The notes: generated by a model not told the origin, from the sequence alone. Shown: positions 52,944 to 62,039, numbered from the stretch's first letter. The stretch: DNA of 64,000 bases from Chloroflexota bacterium (GCA_009840355.1 VXNZ01000012.1:41426-105425), one strand, 5' to 3'. A program made the numbers and translations.

Positions 52944-52966
52944 ATGTTCAAAGGAGCCAAGCACCC

Positions 52967-53332
52967 GTGACCAGAATAAAGCGCGGCACAAACAAGCGCC
53001 GCCGACACAAGAAACTACTCAAGGCTACAAAAGGGCATCAGGGCGTGCGCCACACTCTGTACCGCCGTGCGCACGAGTCTATCATCCACGCGATGGCGTA
53101 TTCCTACGCGCACCGCAAGGAGAAGAAGGGTGATATGCGCCGGCTGTGGAACATCCGCATCAACGCCGCCGCGCGCGCCAACGGCACGACCTACAGCCGC
53201 CTGATTCACGGGCTAAAGCTGGCAGGAATCGAGATAAACCGCAAAATGCTCGCGGACATCGCCATTCGCGACCCTGAGGCGTTCGCCAAGATTGCGGAGC
53301 AAGCGAAGGCACAACTGGAACCGGCGGCATAG
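52967..53332 (+). CDS. rplT: Large ribosomal subunit protein bL20
   Basis: A 121-aa basic ribosomal protein that binds 23S rRNA early in assembly. It opens with TRIKRGTNKRRRHKKLLKAT and has the family block GDMRRLWNIRINAAARANG then TYSRLIHGLKLAGIEINRKM. The start is GTG, with AAGGAG about 10 bases upstream. It ends the infC-rpmI-rplT unit. A short hairpin GGGATG..CATCCC (53353-53370) follows without a U tract. Confidence 0.96.
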   Translation: MTRIKRGTNKRRRHKKLLKATKGHQGVRHTLYRRAHESIIHAMAYSYAHRKEKKGDMRRLWNIRINAAARANGTTYSRLIHGLKLAGIEINRKMLADIAIRDPEAFAKIAEQAKAQLEPAA

Positions 53333-53431
53333 GTTTTCGCCGCCCATTGCTCGGGATGTTCGCGCATCCCCGCCACACATCCAACACTTCGCTTCCAGGG
53401 TAGAGCGTGGATGCTATCTAGCAGTCTGCGC

Positions 53432-54142
53432 TTATCCTCCTACTAGGCGCACATCGTGCACCACTTCTTCCGGCGCGAGCGGAAGCGTGAACGCGGAGCG
53501 CATTATGCCATCTCCGTCGATGACATATATCGGCGCCGAATGGATTACTCGCCTGCTTGCGCGTTCCAGGCCGCTCGTTCCGCCACCTTGCGAGCGGCTG
53601 TGCGTCGCCTCGCCGCCGTCTTCTCTGTTGCCCGGACCGTGCTGATACGGGTCGATGAAGTATGCATGCCACACTTCGGTCAGGTCCTCTTCGTTGCCAA
53701 CTAGGTAGGTCCAACGATCCTGCATTCCCCATCGCTCCGAGTAGGCATGCGCCGACTCTACGGTGTCGTTGATGGGGTCAACGCTGACGATGACGATAGC
53801 AGTGTCCGGCTCACCATCGTCTAGTATGCCGGAAATATCGCGCAAGTGATTCGCCACTATCGGGCAGACATCAGGGCATTCCGTGTACAGGAATGTGAGA
53901 AGGGTAACGCGGTCGTCAAAGTCCGTGCGCAGTGAGCGGGGCTTGCCGAACTGGTCGGTCAGTGTGAAGTCGGGTGCCGGTCGTTCGCCGGTGAAGGGTG
54001 TTCCCTTGAACTCGTCGAAGTCCGGTGCGCTGGCGGAGCAGCCGACAGCAAGAAAGGCAAACAGTGATGCTATCAAGAAGATTACAACCGACGGCAGGCA
54101 TCTGTTACGGTTGCCCGGTGAAGGTATCCCTATTGCTCGCAT
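53432..54142 (-). CDS. SCO1/SenC/PrrC family copper chaperone lipoprotein
   Basis: A 236-aa membrane-anchored thioredoxin-like protein needed to load copper into the CuA site of cytochrome oxidase subunit II. It has a lipoprotein signal (FLIASLFAFLAVGC, Cys near residue 34), the copper-binding CPDVC motif (TECPDVCPIVA) and the conserved His in RRVIHSAPIYVIDGDG. A Gly/Arg/Ser-rich insertion (HGPGNREDGGEATHSRSQGG) precedes that His. The ATG at 54142 gives a normal signal peptide; the frame extends further upstream without coding character. It is last in the oxidase cluster. Confidence 0.92.
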   Translation of the reverse strand: MRAIGIPSPGNRNRCLPSVVIFLIASLFAFLAVGCSASAPDFDEFKGTPFTGERPAPDFTLTDQFGKPRSLRTDFDDRVTLLTFLYTECPDVCPIVANHLRDISGILDDGEPDTAIVIVSVDPINDTVESAHAYSERWGMQDRWTYLVGNEEDLTEVWHAYFIDPYQHGPGNREDGGEATHSRSQGGGTSGLERASRRVIHSAPIYVIDGDGIMRSAFTLPLAPEEVVHDVRLVGG

Positions 54143-54197
54143 TCGGGTTCGTGAAGTGAATGAGGCGATACTGGCAGAGCACAGAATGTATCTTGGC

Positions 54198-54407
54198 CTA
54201 CCCTTCTTTTTCGACCGCGTTTTGCGCCAGGAATGCCCCGACCGGAACCAGAACAACGAGCGCCATGCCCAGTATGATAACGCCAAGCTCGCTGTGCATC
54301 GCGTGATGGAGATATAGGAAAACCTGTCCGAGTGCAAACGCAAAGCCGCCGACTACCGCCAGCGAGAGTATCGGAATAAACACTGCCAAAAGGAATCTCT
54401 GCATCAT
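54198..54407 (-). CDS. Small two-helix membrane protein in oxidase cluster
   Basis: A 69-aa protein with two hydrophobic segments (about residues 6-30 and 41-60) and a His-rich turn between them (YLHHAMHSE). I do not recognise a family. It overlaps the ctaG gene by 4 bases (ATGA) and lies before sco, so its expression is tied to oxidase assembly. Copper delivery or a small oxidase subunit are possible roles, but only by context. Confidence 0.7.
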   Translation of the reverse strand: MMQRFLLAVFIPILSLAVVGGFAFALGQVFLYLHHAMHSELGVIILGMALVVLVPVGAFLAQNAVEKEG

Positions 54408-55279
54408 CTGTAACTGTCCTCCAAGGCGGGTCCGTCTGCCCAGCCATCATCTTTCTTGCCGTATTGCTCTTCGGAATCGAGCTTTCGGATTTCCTCTTCC
54501 TGGTTGAACCACTTGAAGAATATGATAATCATCAGCGTCAGGAAGTAAATGCCGCTGCCGACCTTCATTATTATCCCGCCGATCTGCTGGTCCAGCAGCG
54601 GAGACAATGCCCATATCCGTGGCGCTTGCACGTAGAAGTCGTATATCGGCTCCTCCGCGAATGTGATGATGGCGAAGACGATTATCTGCGCTATCGACAG
54701 AATGAATATGTAGCCCATCTGGAACGGGTAATCCAGGCGCGGCAGCTCAGGCAGATTGCTAGTCAGTGGCCACCACATCAGGATCGCCGTGCCGACCATC
54801 AGAATGTGCTCCAGCGCGTGGACTGCTTCGCTTATCAGCGACGCCTCGTACAGAGCGGGTATGTGCCATATCGAAAATACCACATTGAACGCCGCGAACG
54901 CCGTAACGGGATGCGTCAGCACGCGCGCGATACGGAACGACCAGTTCGGGCGCAACAGCGGGCGCAGCAGCCAGTCCGGCGTGCCTAGCACCAGCAGCGG
55001 CGGCGCTATCAGCGTCAGCAGCACATGCTGCGACATGTGCATGCTGAACAGAAATTGCTCGCTCAGGATGTGCAACGGCGACGCCAGGGCGAAGAATATG
55101 ACCACGATACCGGCGCAGAATGTAGCTATCTGACGCGGTTCAGCGTAGTCTGCGAGCTTGTAGCGCTCGCGCAGCGGTCCCACACCGTAGAGGTACGCGC
55201 CGAGCAGAAGCGCAAGACCGAGCATGGCGTCCCAGTGCGCCTCCCATTGCAGCCAAAGCGAACCCGCAATCTCGTTCAA
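54404..55279 (-). CDS. ctaG: Cytochrome c oxidase assembly factor CtaG (caa3 type)
   Basis: A 291-aa membrane protein with about seven helices, of the CtaG/YoaA-related family (the Bacillus-type CtaG needed for caa3 oxidase). Family marks are SPLHILSEQFLFSMHMSQHVLLTLIAPPLL, FNVVFSIWHIPALYEASL and a His pair in MVGTAILMWWPL context (HALEHILMVG). The several His/Met residues in helices suggest copper handling. It starts with a conserved MNEIAG leader near the next upstream gene ctaF. Confidence 0.9.
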   Translation of the reverse strand: MNEIAGSLWLQWEAHWDAMLGLALLLGAYLYGVGPLRERYKLADYAEPRQIATFCAGIVVIFFALASPLHILSEQFLFSMHMSQHVLLTLIAPPLLVLGTPDWLLRPLLRPNWSFRIARVLTHPVTAFAAFNVVFSIWHIPALYEASLISEAVHALEHILMVGTAILMWWPLTSNLPELPRLDYPFQMGYIFILSIAQIIVFAIITFAEEPIYDFYVQAPRIWALSPLLDQQIGGIIMKVGSGIYFLTLMIIIFFKWFNQEEEIRKLDSEEQYGKKDDGWADGPALEDSYR

Positions 55280-55305
55280 GCTTCATTCCTCGCGCTCAGG
55301 TGTAT

Positions 55306-55671
55306 CTAAACGCCGCCTGTGAAGAAGGCGAACAGCGCCATCAGCGCGAACACTACTCCGGCGGCGACTATCAGCCCAGCCACGAACATCAGCGAGAATA
55401 TCGGCACATCCCTGCCGAATATGCTGATGCCCACCTTGTCGTATCGCAGGTGCATGTAGAACATCGCCACCAGCAGGAACTTCGCGGCGGACAAAAATCC
55501 CATGACGGGTATGATGCCGTAGCTCAGCCATTCCAGATAAAACAGGCCGAACTCAAGCGCCGTAAGCACCGACAGCGTTATGGCTACCTTGAAGTATGTT
55601 AGAGGTGTGGGATGGCCCGTATGGACCTCCGCCTCGGCACGCTCTTCTGCGACTTGATGTTCTTGGCTCAT
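55306..55671 (-). CDS. ctaF: Cytochrome c oxidase subunit IV
   Basis: A 121-aa protein with three hydrophobic segments, of the bacterial oxidase subunit IV family (CyoD/CtaF-like). It shows FKVAITLSVLTALEFGLFYLEW, FLLVAMFYMHLRYDK and a final helix. It has the FYMHLRYD motif seen in this family. It lies between ctaE and ctaG, about 26 bases before the latter. Confidence 0.88.
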   Translation of the reverse strand: MSQEHQVAEERAEAEVHTGHPTPLTYFKVAITLSVLTALEFGLFYLEWLSYGIIPVMGFLSAAKFLLVAMFYMHLRYDKVGISIFGRDVPIFSLMFVAGLIVAAGVVFALMALFAFFTGGV

Positions 55672-55728
55672 TCGTTTCCTCTGGGTTTATTCAAAAATCC
55701 CTTGCGCGGCAACGCGTTTGTGTGGCGG

Positions 55729-56460
55729 CTAGAATCCTGGGAATACTCCGAACAGGTACACGACTGTGAAAATGACAATCCACACGATGTCAACGAAGTG
55801 CCAATATAGCGCCGCAAGGTCAAGGTCGAGGTTTCTTTCGGGCGTTACCATGCCCTTCTTGAACGACAGGAAGAACAGAGACAGCAGCCAGACAATACCC
55901 AGCGTTACGTGAGCGCCGTGGAAGCCTGTCAGCGTGTAGAAGGTCGTTCCAAACAGATTTGTTCGCGGGGTCAGCCCGACGACCTCTTCGACTACGCCGT
56001 TGTGCTCGTCTTCAGTGCCACACTTCTCGGCGAGACCCTGCTTGAGCGGCGTCAGTTCTTTGACGCCCACATCTGCGCAATAGACTTTGTGCTCATAGTT
56101 GGCAAATGTGGTGAACTCGTACACCTGAAAACCGACGAATGTCGCGCCAAGTATGCAGGTGGACGCTAGCCAGATGCGGAACGCCTTCATGCTGTTGCGC
56201 GTCAGCGCCGCGTACGCCAGCACCATGCTCATACTGCTCATAAGCAGGACGAAGGTGCTGACCGTGGTAACCGGGATGCTGAACACATCCTCGGGAAGGG
56301 GCCCCGTAATACTGCGGTTTTTGTACACCAGATAGGTGGCGATAAGCGTGCCGAAGAACATGCAGTCCGACCCCAGGAACGCCCACATGAGCATTTTCCT
56401 GTGATTTAGACCGGTTGTCGTCGGCTCGTGTTCGCCGTGGTGCGCCGTTGCTTGCGCCAT
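55729..56460 (-). CDS. ctaE: Cytochrome c oxidase subunit III
   Basis: A 243-aa membrane protein with five or more helices, of the heme-copper oxidase subunit III family. It has the family blocks LMWAFLGSDCMFFGTLIATYL, TLTGFHGAHVTLGIVWLL and LYWHFVDIVWIVIFTVVYL. An inserted soluble loop of about 45 residues (from VYCADVGVKEL to GLTPRTNLFG) with two Cys lies between helices 3 and 4 and is not typical. It lies 16 bases behind ctaD. Confidence 0.93.
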   Translation of the reverse strand: MAQATAHHGEHEPTTTGLNHRKMLMWAFLGSDCMFFGTLIATYLVYKNRSITGPLPEDVFSIPVTTVSTFVLLMSSMSMVLAYAALTRNSMKAFRIWLASTCILGATFVGFQVYEFTTFANYEHKVYCADVGVKELTPLKQGLAEKCGTEDEHNGVVEEVVGLTPRTNLFGTTFYTLTGFHGAHVTLGIVWLLSLFFLSFKKGMVTPERNLDLDLAALYWHFVDIVWIVIFTVVYLFGVFPGF

Positions 56461-56476
56461 TAATTCAGCCTCCGAA

Positions 56477-58339
56477 TTAGTGAGCCGCCTGCTCGCCTTC
56501 TTCAGGATCGTTCACAGGCTCGAAGGACCAGGCATACACCGCTACCGTGCCGATGAATACGCCGACCATGGAAATCGCGTACATGCCGACGGGATACACT
56601 AGCCCTATGCCTCCGATGAATAAGCCTATTGCCACCACAAGCGGCCAGTACGACGGTTGTGGCAGATGTATGTCGTGGTGTTCGTCTTCGCCTGAGCCAC
56701 CCGCGACCGGGACGCCGCGCCGCACCTCGCGTCGTTTGCCCGCCCACCAGTCGTCCCTGTCGTACACGGTGGGAATCTCTGCGAAGTTATACTCCGGCGG
56801 CGGGGAAGGTATGGACCATTCAAGCGTCCTGCCATCCCACGGGTCGCCGCCTGCCAGTTCGCCCTTGCGCCAGCTCTTGACGATGTTGTGCATGAAAATC
56901 AGTATGCCGATGGCGAGAATTATCACGCCTGCGGTGGACACGCCGTTCCAAAGGTTCCAGCCCATGCTCGCGTCGTATGTGTATATGCGGCGCGGCATGC
57001 CGTCCAGCCCGAGGAAGTGCTGCGGGAAGAACGCAAGGTTGAAGCCCACCATCGTGATCCAGAAGTTAATTTTGCCCAGCGTCTCGCTGTACATGCGCCC
57101 CGTAATCTTCGGGAACCAGTAGTATATTCCCGCGAATATGGCGAATATCGCGCCGCCGAACAGAACATAATGGATATGCGCCACGATGAAGTAGGTGTCC
57201 TGCTGCTGCGCGTCTGAGGACGCCATGGAGTGCATCACACCGCTAATACCGCCGACCGTGAACATCGCCACGAAGCCCACGGCATATAACATGGGCGTTT
57301 TGAAATCAATCGAACCTCCCCACATAGTGGCCATCCAGTTGAACACCTTTATCCCTGTAGGCACTGCGATTGCCATCGTGGTAATCGTGAAGACGGTTAC
57401 CGGGATAGGCCCGAGCCCTACCGTGAACATGTGGTGGCTCCACACCATCCAGCCCATGAAGGCGATGATAGCGCCAGCCAGCACGATTGTCGGATAGCCG
57501 AACAGCGGCTTCTTGGAGAATGTGGGCAGGATTTCGGATACGATGCCCATCGCCGGAAGAATCAGGATGTACACTTCAGGGTGTCCAAAGACCCAGAACA
57601 GGTGCTGCCAGAGCACGGGATCGCCGCCGCGCGCGACATTGAAGAAGTTCATCCCGAAGCTGCGATCGAAGTACAGTTCGATTAGCGCGACCGTGATAAC
57701 GGGGAACGCAAGCACGATTAGGATGTTCGTGATGAAAGTCATCCATGTGAACAGCGGCAGTCGCATGAACGACATGCCCGGCGCACGCATGTTGATGATG
57801 GTAACGAGGAAGTTGAACGACGCCGCCAGGGACGCTATGCCTAGCACCTGCAGGCTGACTATCCAGTAGTCGATGCCGGTGCCGGGGTTTTGCTGCACAC
57901 TTGTCAGTGGCGCGTAGCCGAACCAGCCGGCGTTTGTCGCGCCGCCGGTGAACCAGCTAATCTTCAGGATTATCGCGCCTGCGAGGAATGTCCAATAGCT
58001 GAAGGCGTTGAGACGCGGGAACGCTACATCCCGCGCGCCGATTTGCAGTGGAATTACGAAGTTGAAGAACGCGGCACTCAGCGGCATTATCGCCAAGAAG
58101 ATCATCGTCGTGCCGTGCATTGTGAACAGCTGGTTGAATATCTCGGCGCTTACGATGTCCTGGTTAGGACCGGCGAGCTGAATGCGCATCAGGAGCGCTT
58201 CGATACCACCTGTCAGGAACAGAATGAACGCGGTAACGCCGTACAGCACGCCTATCTTCTTGTGGTCGATAGTCGTTATCCAATTCCATATCCCTGTAGG
58301 GTGTGTCGGTCTGGGTATAGGGAACGCCATTGTTGTCAT
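56477..58339 (-). CDS. ctaD: Cytochrome c oxidase subunit I
   Basis: A 620-aa catalytic subunit of an A-type heme-copper oxidase. The active-site marks are GHPEVYILILPAMGI (the CuB His and crosslinked Tyr), VWSHHMFTVG (two CuB His) and VAHIHYVLFGG (heme a3 and heme a His). It has twelve core helices plus a C-terminal extension with two further helices (YWPLVVAIGLFIGGIGLVYP and ISMVGVFIGTVAVYAW), as in some caa3-type oxidases. The ATG at 58339 is chosen for a ribosome site (GGGAGG); the frame runs 33 codons further. Confidence 0.96.
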   Translation of the reverse strand: MTTMAFPIPRPTHPTGIWNWITTIDHKKIGVLYGVTAFILFLTGGIEALLMRIQLAGPNQDIVSAEIFNQLFTMHGTTMIFLAIMPLSAAFFNFVIPLQIGARDVAFPRLNAFSYWTFLAGAIILKISWFTGGATNAGWFGYAPLTSVQQNPGTGIDYWIVSLQVLGIASLAASFNFLVTIINMRAPGMSFMRLPLFTWMTFITNILIVLAFPVITVALIELYFDRSFGMNFFNVARGGDPVLWQHLFWVFGHPEVYILILPAMGIVSEILPTFSKKPLFGYPTIVLAGAIIAFMGWMVWSHHMFTVGLGPIPVTVFTITTMAIAVPTGIKVFNWMATMWGGSIDFKTPMLYAVGFVAMFTVGGISGVMHSMASSDAQQQDTYFIVAHIHYVLFGGAIFAIFAGIYYWFPKITGRMYSETLGKINFWITMVGFNLAFFPQHFLGLDGMPRRIYTYDASMGWNLWNGVSTAGVIILAIGILIFMHNIVKSWRKGELAGGDPWDGRTLEWSIPSPPPEYNFAEIPTVYDRDDWWAGKRREVRRGVPVAGGSGEDEHHDIHLPQPSYWPLVVAIGLFIGGIGLVYPVGMYAISMVGVFIGTVAVYAWSFEPVNDPEEGEQAAH

Positions 58340-58457
58340 CCCGTATCGCCTCCCGTTTCGCTCCGTCGTTAGGTGTGTGTGATAGTGAAGTGTGTGTAAT
58401 TCGGATTTATTTCGATGGCATGTGCCGCTGTCGCGCACATCGCCGGAGCCCAGTCAG

Positions 58458-59678
58458 TTAATTGAGCGTCATAAGGTACGCTACGAGCGCGTCGATTTCG
58501 CCTTCCGTCAGTTCGTTCTCCGGGTCGATGTACGGTTCGCCGTCGCGCGCCATCAGGTTGCCGGGCTTCAGAGATTCCGGATCAGTTATCCATTCCTTAA
58601 GGTTCGCCTGCAGCATAGATTCGTTGATGAATGAGCGCCCCGTGGTTACGTCGGTAGGCATGCCTTGCGAGTTGATGTAGAGTCGTCGTCCGCTCGCATC
58701 CTCGAAGTCCACATCCGAATTGCGGAACATGCCGAGGTGGTTCAGACGCGTTGCCACATGGTTCAGGATGGGACCTGTCCTGCCGGGTATCCTGCTGCCG
58801 TCGTCGCGCAGTTTGATTACACTGTTGCTGTCTGCGTGGCAGCCGGAGCAACCCGCGTCTCGGAAGAGTTCCTTGCCGCGCGCCGCGAGCGGGTCCGAAG
58901 GCTCAGCAGCCGGGCTTGCCTGATGCAGCAGCCAGCGGTCAAATTCGTCGCGCGCGACTGCTACAACTTTGAAGCGCATATTGGCATGCGACACGCCGCA
59001 GAACTCGGCGCACTGCCCGAAGTATTCGCCGGGCACATACGCTTCGAACCACATCTTGTTGTCATTGTTCGGGATCATATCAACCTTACCCGCGAGCTTT
59101 GGCACCCAGAAGCTATGGATGACGTCCACCGAGTCCAAGAGGAAGACGACAGGCTCGCCGACTGGCACATACATCTCGTTGGCGACTGCGACCTGCTCGC
59201 CGGCATTGGTCGGGTGAGGATAGCGGAACTCGAACCACCACTGGTGGCCGATGACATCAACTTCAAGCGCCTGCGCGGTACTGTCCGCGGCGACGAATCT
59301 GCCCGCGTCCGCGTAGAAGATGCCCTGCACTGTGGGAACCGCCGCTACGACAAGCACGATGACCGGCGCAATTGTCCACGCGATTTCCAAGCGTGTGTTG
59401 CCGTGCGTTTGCGCCGGGTCGCCGTCACCTTCACGCCGCTTGAACTTGAATACCATATACAGGAGCGCGGCTTCGACGAAGACGAAGACCACCAGCCCGG
59501 CAAAGAAGATAACCCAGAAAATGAAGAGTTGGTTTTCGGCGACAGGACCGAGGGTTTCAAAGGTTGACTGGGGATTTTCGGGGTTGATGATGGTATTGCA
59601 GCCCGCAAGCAGGACAGTCAGAATGCCCAGCAATACCACGCCCGCTAACTTCTTCAAGCTCACTGCGCTTTTCAGCAT
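58458..59678 (-). CDS. ctaC: Cytochrome c oxidase subunit II with fused cytochrome c
   Basis: A 406-aa lipoprotein subunit (lipobox LLAGC, Cys near residue 26) with two membrane helices and the CuA domain. The CuA ligands are visible in DVIHSFWVP and CAEFCGVSHANM. A C-terminal cytochrome c domain carries CSGCH heme binding (near residue 285) and a Met axial ligand among several late ones. The fusion marks a caa3-type oxidase that takes electrons from cytochrome c or directly from a complex III-like partner. It is the first gene of ctaCDEFG-sco. Confidence 0.95.
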   Translation of the reverse strand: MLKSAVSLKKLAGVVLLGILTVLLAGCNTIINPENPQSTFETLGPVAENQLFIFWVIFFAGLVVFVFVEAALLYMVFKFKRREGDGDPAQTHGNTRLEIAWTIAPVIVLVVAAVPTVQGIFYADAGRFVAADSTAQALEVDVIGHQWWFEFRYPHPTNAGEQVAVANEMYVPVGEPVVFLLDSVDVIHSFWVPKLAGKVDMIPNNDNKMWFEAYVPGEYFGQCAEFCGVSHANMRFKVVAVARDEFDRWLLHQASPAAEPSDPLAARGKELFRDAGCSGCHADSNSVIKLRDDGSRIPGRTGPILNHVATRLNHLGMFRNSDVDFEDASGRRLYINSQGMPTDVTTGRSFINESMLQANLKEWITDPESLKPGNLMARDGEPYIDPENELTEGEIDALVAYLMTLN

Positions 59679-59805
59679 ATTGATACTTGTACCCTCTCGT
59701 TAGTTGCCTATTCCGTCGCGCTTCGGCTGACCCTTATAAGGTCTATTTCGTCCGATGCCGACCACCTTCTATGCGGCCTCTAAATCATCAGAGCACCGAG
59801 TAAGA

Positions 59806-59834
59806 AATCTATCAGAGCAGTTAAAGTCAGTCAA
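59806..59834 (-). promoter_or_regulatory. Promoter for the oxidase operon
   Basis: On the minus strand TTGACT (59829-59834) and TAGATT (59806-59811) are 17 bases apart. It lies about 120 bases before ctaC. Confidence 0.55.
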
Positions 59835-59835
59835 G

Positions 59836-59863
59836 ATTATACACGCCCAACATTATACACGCC
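59836..59863. repeat. Tandem 12-base repeats behind ctaC promoter
   Basis: ATTATACACGCC occurs at 59836-59847 and again at 59852-59863 with a 16-base period. They lie right upstream of the oxidase promoter on the minus strand, where each reads GGCGTGTATAAT. Possible activator sites or alternative -10 boxes. Confidence 0.5.
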
Positions 59864-59895
59864 TGCCTGATGCACCCTCGTAAGGGGAGTCCGCG

Positions 59896-60816
59896 CTACA
59901 TCCACGAATACCACCCTACCTTAAACAGGCTGTCCGCGATTATCGCCAGGAAGAGCGCGCCTAGGTACAGCAGCGAGTATAGATACAGAGGCTTTGCCCC
60001 TTCCACGCCGGGACGCTGCATCAGCCGCACCGCGTAGTAGATGAACAGCACACCCAGCACGACCGACCCCACCAGATAAACGAGACCGACCGCGCCCGTA
60101 ATCGCGAACATAGTCGTCAGCGCAAGCATCAGAAGCGTGTATAGCAGTATGGAGCGCTTCGTAATATCCACGCCCGCGACCACCGGCAACATTGGCACAT
60201 TCGCGCTTGCGTAATCGTCCTTCAGCAGCAGAGACAGCGCCCAGAAGTGCGGCGGCGTCCAGAAGAAGACGATTGCAAACAGGTATATCGCGGGCAGGTC
60301 GAGCGATCCCGTTATCGCGACCCAACCGACAGCCGGCGGTATCGCGCCCGCCGCGCCACCGATGACGATATTCTGCGTTGATGTGCGCTTGAGCGCCATC
60401 GTGTACACGAACACATAGAACAGCGTGGCGCACAGCGTCAGTACGGCGCTGAGCAAGTTGACCAGCGAGGCGAGCAGCGCGAACGCGACGACATTCGTCA
60501 GTATGCCGAAGGCGATGGCGTGCGTGTTGGGTATTGCGCCAACGACAACGGGACGCTTGCGAGTGCGGGACATTGCTTCGTCGATGTCGCGGTCGAACCA
60601 CTGGTTCAGCGCGTTTGCGCCCGCGGAGGCGAGCGCGCCCGCAACTAGTACTACCAGCATAACCACGACATCGGGCGTTCCCTGCGCCGCAAGGAACATT
60701 CCTCCGAGCGCGGTGAACAGCAGCATCACGATGATTCGCGGCTTCGTCAGTTCCACATACGCCCTGAATAGACTTCGGGGCGGCGACGCAACTTGTGATG
60801 TCGTCTGTGTAGTCAA
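59896..60816 (-). CDS. ctaB: Protoheme IX farnesyltransferase
   Basis: A 306-aa membrane prenyltransferase that makes heme O from heme B with farnesyl diphosphate. The catalytic NALNQWFDRDIDEAMSRTRKR (NxxxDxxxD) and a second Asp-rich loop (LLLKDDYASANVPM) are clear, with about nine helices. It stands right behind ctaA, 4 bases apart, so heme O and heme A are made from one message. No other prenyl genes lie nearby. Confidence 0.95.
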   Translation of the reverse strand: MTTQTTSQVASPPRSLFRAYVELTKPRIIVMLLFTALGGMFLAAQGTPDVVVMLVVLVAGALASAGANALNQWFDRDIDEAMSRTRKRPVVVGAIPNTHAIAFGILTNVVAFALLASLVNLLSAVLTLCATLFYVFVYTMALKRTSTQNIVIGGAAGAIPPAVGWVAITGSLDLPAIYLFAIVFFWTPPHFWALSLLLKDDYASANVPMLPVVAGVDITKRSILLYTLLMLALTTMFAITGAVGLVYLVGSVVLGVLFIYYAVRLMQRPGVEGAKPLYLYSLLYLGALFLAIIADSLFKVGWYSWM

Positions 60817-60820
60817 GCCC

Positions 60821-61861
60821 TTAAGCCCTTTCGATCAATCCGTCAGACAAACCGTCGGCGACGACAATCTCATCGTCGCCGCGCGCTTGCTCGCTGCCGG
60901 TGAACCGCTGCGGCACATAGACCAGCCCCGCCACGAACACCAGCGCAATCCACACCAGCGTAGCCATGCTCAGGTGTATCGCCTTTATCTCCGGCGTAAA
61001 TCCCAGCCAGACCGTCAGCGCGCCGACCAAAATCTGCGCCGCGAACGATGCCGCAAGCAGCAAGCCGCTCCAGCCAACGCTCGGCATGCGGAATCGCATC
61101 TGCCAAGCCTTGTACGCGACCGCCAATATCAGCAAGCCGACAATCGCCGCGAAGTACCTATGCCCCATATGCTCGATGTACGCCCTGCCCTCGGGGAACA
61201 GGCTGCCGCGGCATAGTGGCCAAGTACCGCACGAAGAGCCGTAGCCCGCGCCGACGATGTACGAACCCGACAGTATCAGCAAAAAGACCCCGACCAACGC
61301 CGCAATCAGCAGCCTGTTGACGCTCCGGGCGTCGTCAGTGTCAGGGACATCCGCGCTTGCAGCATTGCTAGTCGCAGTGTCCACAGATTCGGCATTCGCA
61401 GCGCCAACGCGCCAACTTACTATCACGGCGATTACCAGCGCGGCAACGGCACCTTCCGCGATGCCCAGGTGGAGCAGCCGCAGCCACCAGGCAAGGTGGG
61501 TCAGCACCGTCGCGCCCCCCAAAATTGCGGCGACGAACACTAATATCAGCGCGGTCAGGACGGAACGCTTGCCCCATCGGTTGCTGCGATAGCGCATCAG
61601 CACAACAATCATCGTCGCCAGCACCAACACGCCGAGCAGCGATGCCGAGAGCCTGTGGCTATACTCGAGGAGAGTGGCGAACTCGAAGGGGGGGATGATT
61701 TGCCCGTGGCAGAGGGGCCAGTCCGGACAGCCTAGCCCGGAGCCGGTAACGCGCACGATGCCGCCCAGAGTAACCTGCGCGAATGCGGCTACCAAAGAAG
61801 CCACCGCCAGCACACGAAAAATAAGGCGTCCTCCCCTGCCGTATTCTTCAGTCCGGGACAT
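60821..61861 (-). CDS. ctaA: Heme A synthase (CtaA/COX15)
   Basis: A 346-aa membrane enzyme that turns heme O into heme A. It has two four-helix halves with the His ligands seen in LLEYSHRLSASLLG, LTHLAWWLRLLHLG, HMGHRYFAA and KAIHLSMATLVW. The extracellular LGCPDWPLCHG loop has the Cys pair, and a second CGTWPLCRG pair stands in half two. A Ser/Ala/Asp-rich loop (NAESVDTATSNAASADVPD) connects the halves. Head of the ctaA-ctaB unit. Confidence 0.93.
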   Translation of the reverse strand: MSRTEEYGRGGRLIFRVLAVASLVAAFAQVTLGGIVRVTGSGLGCPDWPLCHGQIIPPFEFATLLEYSHRLSASLLGVLVLATMIVVLMRYRSNRWGKRSVLTALILVFVAAILGGATVLTHLAWWLRLLHLGIAEGAVAALVIAVIVSWRVGAANAESVDTATSNAASADVPDTDDARSVNRLLIAALVGVFLLILSGSYIVGAGYGSSCGTWPLCRGSLFPEGRAYIEHMGHRYFAAIVGLLILAVAYKAWQMRFRMPSVGWSGLLLAASFAAQILVGALTVWLGFTPEIKAIHLSMATLVWIALVFVAGLVYVPQRFTGSEQARGDDEIVVADGLSDGLIERA

Positions 61862-62009
61862 TGACGCTGCTTCGCCCTACCTAACATCCCGCTCGGCGAT
61901 GCGAGGGGAGATATGAAGTCAAACCGCCTGTAAACCGAGAATGTGCATCTTTTCACGAATGCCATTCTGCAATGAATATAGCACACGCCTAGTTCAGCGT
62001 CAATTAGCC

Positions 62010-62039
62010 TTGACGCAGTTTGCGCGGCGGGGCTAAAAT
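62010..62039 (+). promoter_or_regulatory. Promoter for tRNA-Lys
   Basis: TTGACG (62010-62015) and TAAAAT (62034-62039) are 18 bases apart, with the mature tRNA about 70 bases downstream. Confidence 0.55.
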
